Shown here in pieces: positions 6,556 to 8,017 of a DNA stretch of 8,017 nt. The notes beneath the pieces are model-generated. The model had not been told where the DNA came from. It saw only the letters and a program-made list of their open reading frames with translations, and did no database searches. The DNA comes from Caldisericia bacterium. GTDB taxonomy: Bacteria; Caldisericota; Caldisericia; UBA6126; JAGPKI01. Position numbers and translations under genes: made by a program. Position 1 is the first letter of the stretch, and every line of letters starts with the position of its first letter. Location of the stretch: contig JAGPKI010000067.1 in NCBI GenBank assembly GCA_018054005.1, positions 1 through 8,017 of the forward strand. The letters run 5' to 3'.

Positions 6556-7539
6556 TTAAAAAAAAGTATTTTTATAGTTATGTAATATTAATAGAACTTC
6601 TTTTATGCTTTTTGCTTTATTTACGTTATCTTTTACTCTACCAGATTCTGGAAGGTCTTTAAGATAATATGGTATATGTTTTCTAAGCTCTCTAACGGCT
6701 GTATAATCATCATAAATTTTTTTTTCAAGCTCTATATGTTCAAATAATGTTTCAAATAGTAATGATACATTAGTTTTTTTGGTTAAATCGATACTCTCTC
6801 CACTTAATAATTTTAATGCATCTTTAAAAAACCATGGTCTACCAAGTGCTGCTCTGCCTATCATTATTGCATCTGCTCCTGTGTAATCAAGAATTTTAAT
6901 TATGTCTTGTGGAGTTTTTATTCCACCATTTGCTATAACTTTTATTTTTACACTTTCTTTTACTTTTTTTATAGCATCCCAATTCTTACTTCCTTTATCT
7001 TTTTGCATAACTGTACTTCCATGAACTGCTATAGCTTTTGCTCCACAACTTTCAGCAATTTTAGCAACATCAATTGCTTTAAATTCATCTTCTTTATAAC
7101 CTATTCTTATTTTTATAGTAACAGGTATTGATACTGAGTTTACGGTTTCAGTAATTATATTTTCTATAAGCTTTAAATCTTTTAAAAGAGCTCCACCACT
7201 ATTACTTTTGAGAATTTTTGGAGCAGGGCATCCCATATTGATATCAATAATATCGAATCCCAAATCTTCAACAACTTTTGCAGCTTGTGCCATTTTTTCT
7301 GGATGCGAACCAAAAAGCTGAACAGTTACAGGGTGTTCTTCTGGAAAAGTTTTGAGGAGGGAATAAGTTTTTTCATTTTTAAAGTATATTCCAAGACTTG
7401 AAATCATCTCAGTGTATGTTAGAGATGCTCCAAATTTTTTACAGATTAATCTAAAAGCAGCATCAGTGTACCCTGCCATTGGAGCAAGGATAAGCTGGTT
7501 CTTTAACTCTACATTACCTATTTTTAACGTTTTTATCAT
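6556..7539 (-). CDS. dusB: tRNA-dihydrouridine synthase, DusB/NifR3 type
   Basis: Dus enzymes use FMN and NADPH to reduce specific uridines in tRNA to dihydrouridine. The 327-aa protein follows the DusB/NifR3 pattern throughout: KIGNVELKN start, LAPMAGYTDAAFR (18-30), VQLFGSHP (73-80), DINMGCPAPKI (99-109) with the proton-donor Cys104, VTIKIRIGY (140-148) with Lys143, the His173 loop, IANGGIKTP (202-210) and the FMN phosphate-binding MIGRAALGRPWFF (226-238). In the His loop the sequence is HGSTVMQKDKGSKNW where the family normally has HGRTRxQ, so Ser175 replaces a highly conserved Arg. The start at 7539 has AAAGGAT (7552-7558) about 12 bases upstream and overlaps the end of the coaX-like gene by 26 bases, implying shared transcription. 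Length and TIM-barrel motifs are complete. Confidence 0.94.
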   Translation of the reverse strand: MIKTLKIGNVELKNQLILAPMAGYTDAAFRLICKKFGASLTYTEMISSLGIYFKNEKTYSLLKTFPEEHPVTVQLFGSHPEKMAQAAKVVEDLGFDIIDINMGCPAPKILKSNSGGALLKDLKLIENIITETVNSVSIPVTIKIRIGYKEDEFKAIDVAKIAESCGAKAIAVHGSTVMQKDKGSKNWDAIKKVKESVKIKVIANGGIKTPQDIIKILDYTGADAIMIGRAALGRPWFFKDALKLLSGESIDLTKKTNVSLLFETLFEHIELEKKIYDDYTAVRELRKHIPYYLKDLPESGRVKDNVNKAKSIKEVLLILHNYKNTFF

Positions 7540-8017
7540 ATATGACAGATAATCCTTTAAGAGAAAGGTATGGGTCTATAGCATCTATTTCTTTAATTGT
7601 ATTGACTGCAAATTCTGATAATCCTCCAGTTGCAATGATTTTTATTTTTTTCTCTTTCATCTCTTTTTTCATTCCTTCGATAATGTTTCTTGTTAAGCCC
7701 TGAAAACCATAGTAAAAACCAGCCTGCAAGGATGTAATTGTGTTTTTTCCTATAAATGTGTTTGGATCTTTTATATTAAATCTTGGAAGTTTTGAAGCTT
7801 TCTTAATAAGAGCTTCAGTCGAGCTTATTAGTCCAGGAGCAATTGAAACTCCAAGTAATGTATTGTTCCTTGATATAGGTATAAATACTGTAGCAGTACC
7901 AAAACTAATGGTAATTGAAGGAGTACCATAAAAGTATATTGCCCCAGCAGCAATTGAAACTATATCAGAACCAACTTCTTTTGGATTCTCTGCATTGATT
8001 ACCAAACCTGTTTTTAT
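7514..8017 (-). CDS. coaX: Type III pantothenate kinase-like protein (CoaX family), 5' part outside the window
   Basis: CoaX phosphorylates pantothenate, the first step of coenzyme A synthesis. The frame is open to the window edge, so the gene starts beyond 8017; 167 codons are visible, about two thirds of a normal 255-260-aa protein. Recognisable blocks are KTGLVINAENPKEVGSD, FGTATVF, LLGVSIAPGLISSTEAL, ASKLPRF, IGKNTITSLQAGFYYGFQGL and the C-terminal IATGGLSEFA. This order is diagnostic of CoaX. Several normally invariant positions differ: GADR is GSDI (Ile for the pantothenate-contacting Arg), and the D-x-GTAT-x-x-D phosphate motif reads SFGTATVFI, with both Asp lost. The DIGNTN motif is off the window. 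The protein may be a divergent or inactive paralogue, or may use a different substrate. It overlaps dusB by 26 bases. Confidence 0.82.
   Translation of the reverse strand: MKTGLVINAENPKEVGSDIVSIAAGAIYFYGTPSITISFGTATVFIPISRNNTLLGVSIAPGLISSTEALIKKASKLPRFNIKDPNTFIGKNTITSLQAGFYYGFQGLTRNIIEGMKKEMKEKKIKIIATGGLSEFAVNTIKEIDAIDPYLSLKGLSVIYDKNVKNR

Noticed and set aside
6907..7131. A 74-codon plus-strand frame very rich in Phe, Tyr and Ser within dusB
   Set aside because: The composition is the complement of Lys/Ile-rich codons of dusB. It is a shadow frame, not a membrane protein.
8003..8005. TTG at 8005 as the start of the coaX-like gene
   Set aside because: The frame continues open to the window edge, and the upstream codons (IKTG) match the family. 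The true start is outside the window.

Overview
The window is an AT-rich (my rough impression: low-thirties % GC), tightly packed bacterial chromosome segment. It contains only housekeeping-type and metabolic genes, with no mobile element, CRISPR array, rRNA or tRNA that I can see. The proteins are rich in Lys, Ile and Glu. Together with the annotated 'quinate 5-dehydrogenase'-like family and the greA-lysS pairing, this suggests a low-GC anaerobic, possibly thermophilic, bacterium (Firmicutes-like, Caldisericota-like or a similar lineage). I cannot fix the phylum from this sequence.

Left arm, plus strand (1-1962): the last 41 codons of a ComM/YifB-type Mg-chelatase-like AAA+ ATPase, a gap of about 170 bases with a possible promoter and a 22-codon leader-like ORF, and uvrC (nucleotide excision repair incision nuclease). 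UvrC keeps both nuclease active sites but stops just after the RNase H-like domain, so the usual C-terminal helix-hairpin-helix domain is absent. Its last 35 bases overlap the tail of the convergent hutH.

Right arm, minus strand, transcribed from right to left (8017 down to 1928): coaX-like type III pantothenate kinase (cut by the window edge), dusB (tRNA dihydrouridine synthase), an uncharacterised 299-aa protein usually annotated quinate 5-dehydrogenase, greA, lysS and hutH. Spacings are short: 26-base overlap, 63-base gap, 20-base gap, 8-base overlap and 1-base overlap. This looks like one long cluster, or two transcription units if the TATAAT box at the end of dusB is a real promoter. The greA-lysS block links transcript-cleavage and translation functions. 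HutH sits at the distal end with no other histidine-degradation gene nearby.

Most worth a second look: (1) GreA carries an extra N-terminal segment of about 65 residues, with an AT-hook-like RGRPRKKK element and an acidic linker. (2) The CoaX-like protein lacks three residues normally invariant in the pantothenate and phosphate motifs. (3) UvrC lacks its HhH domain and its gene overlaps hutH tail to tail. (4) HutH has a complete MIO active site but no hut partners. (5) There is an unknown protein family between dusB and greA. I did not find a large previously undescribed multi-gene system.
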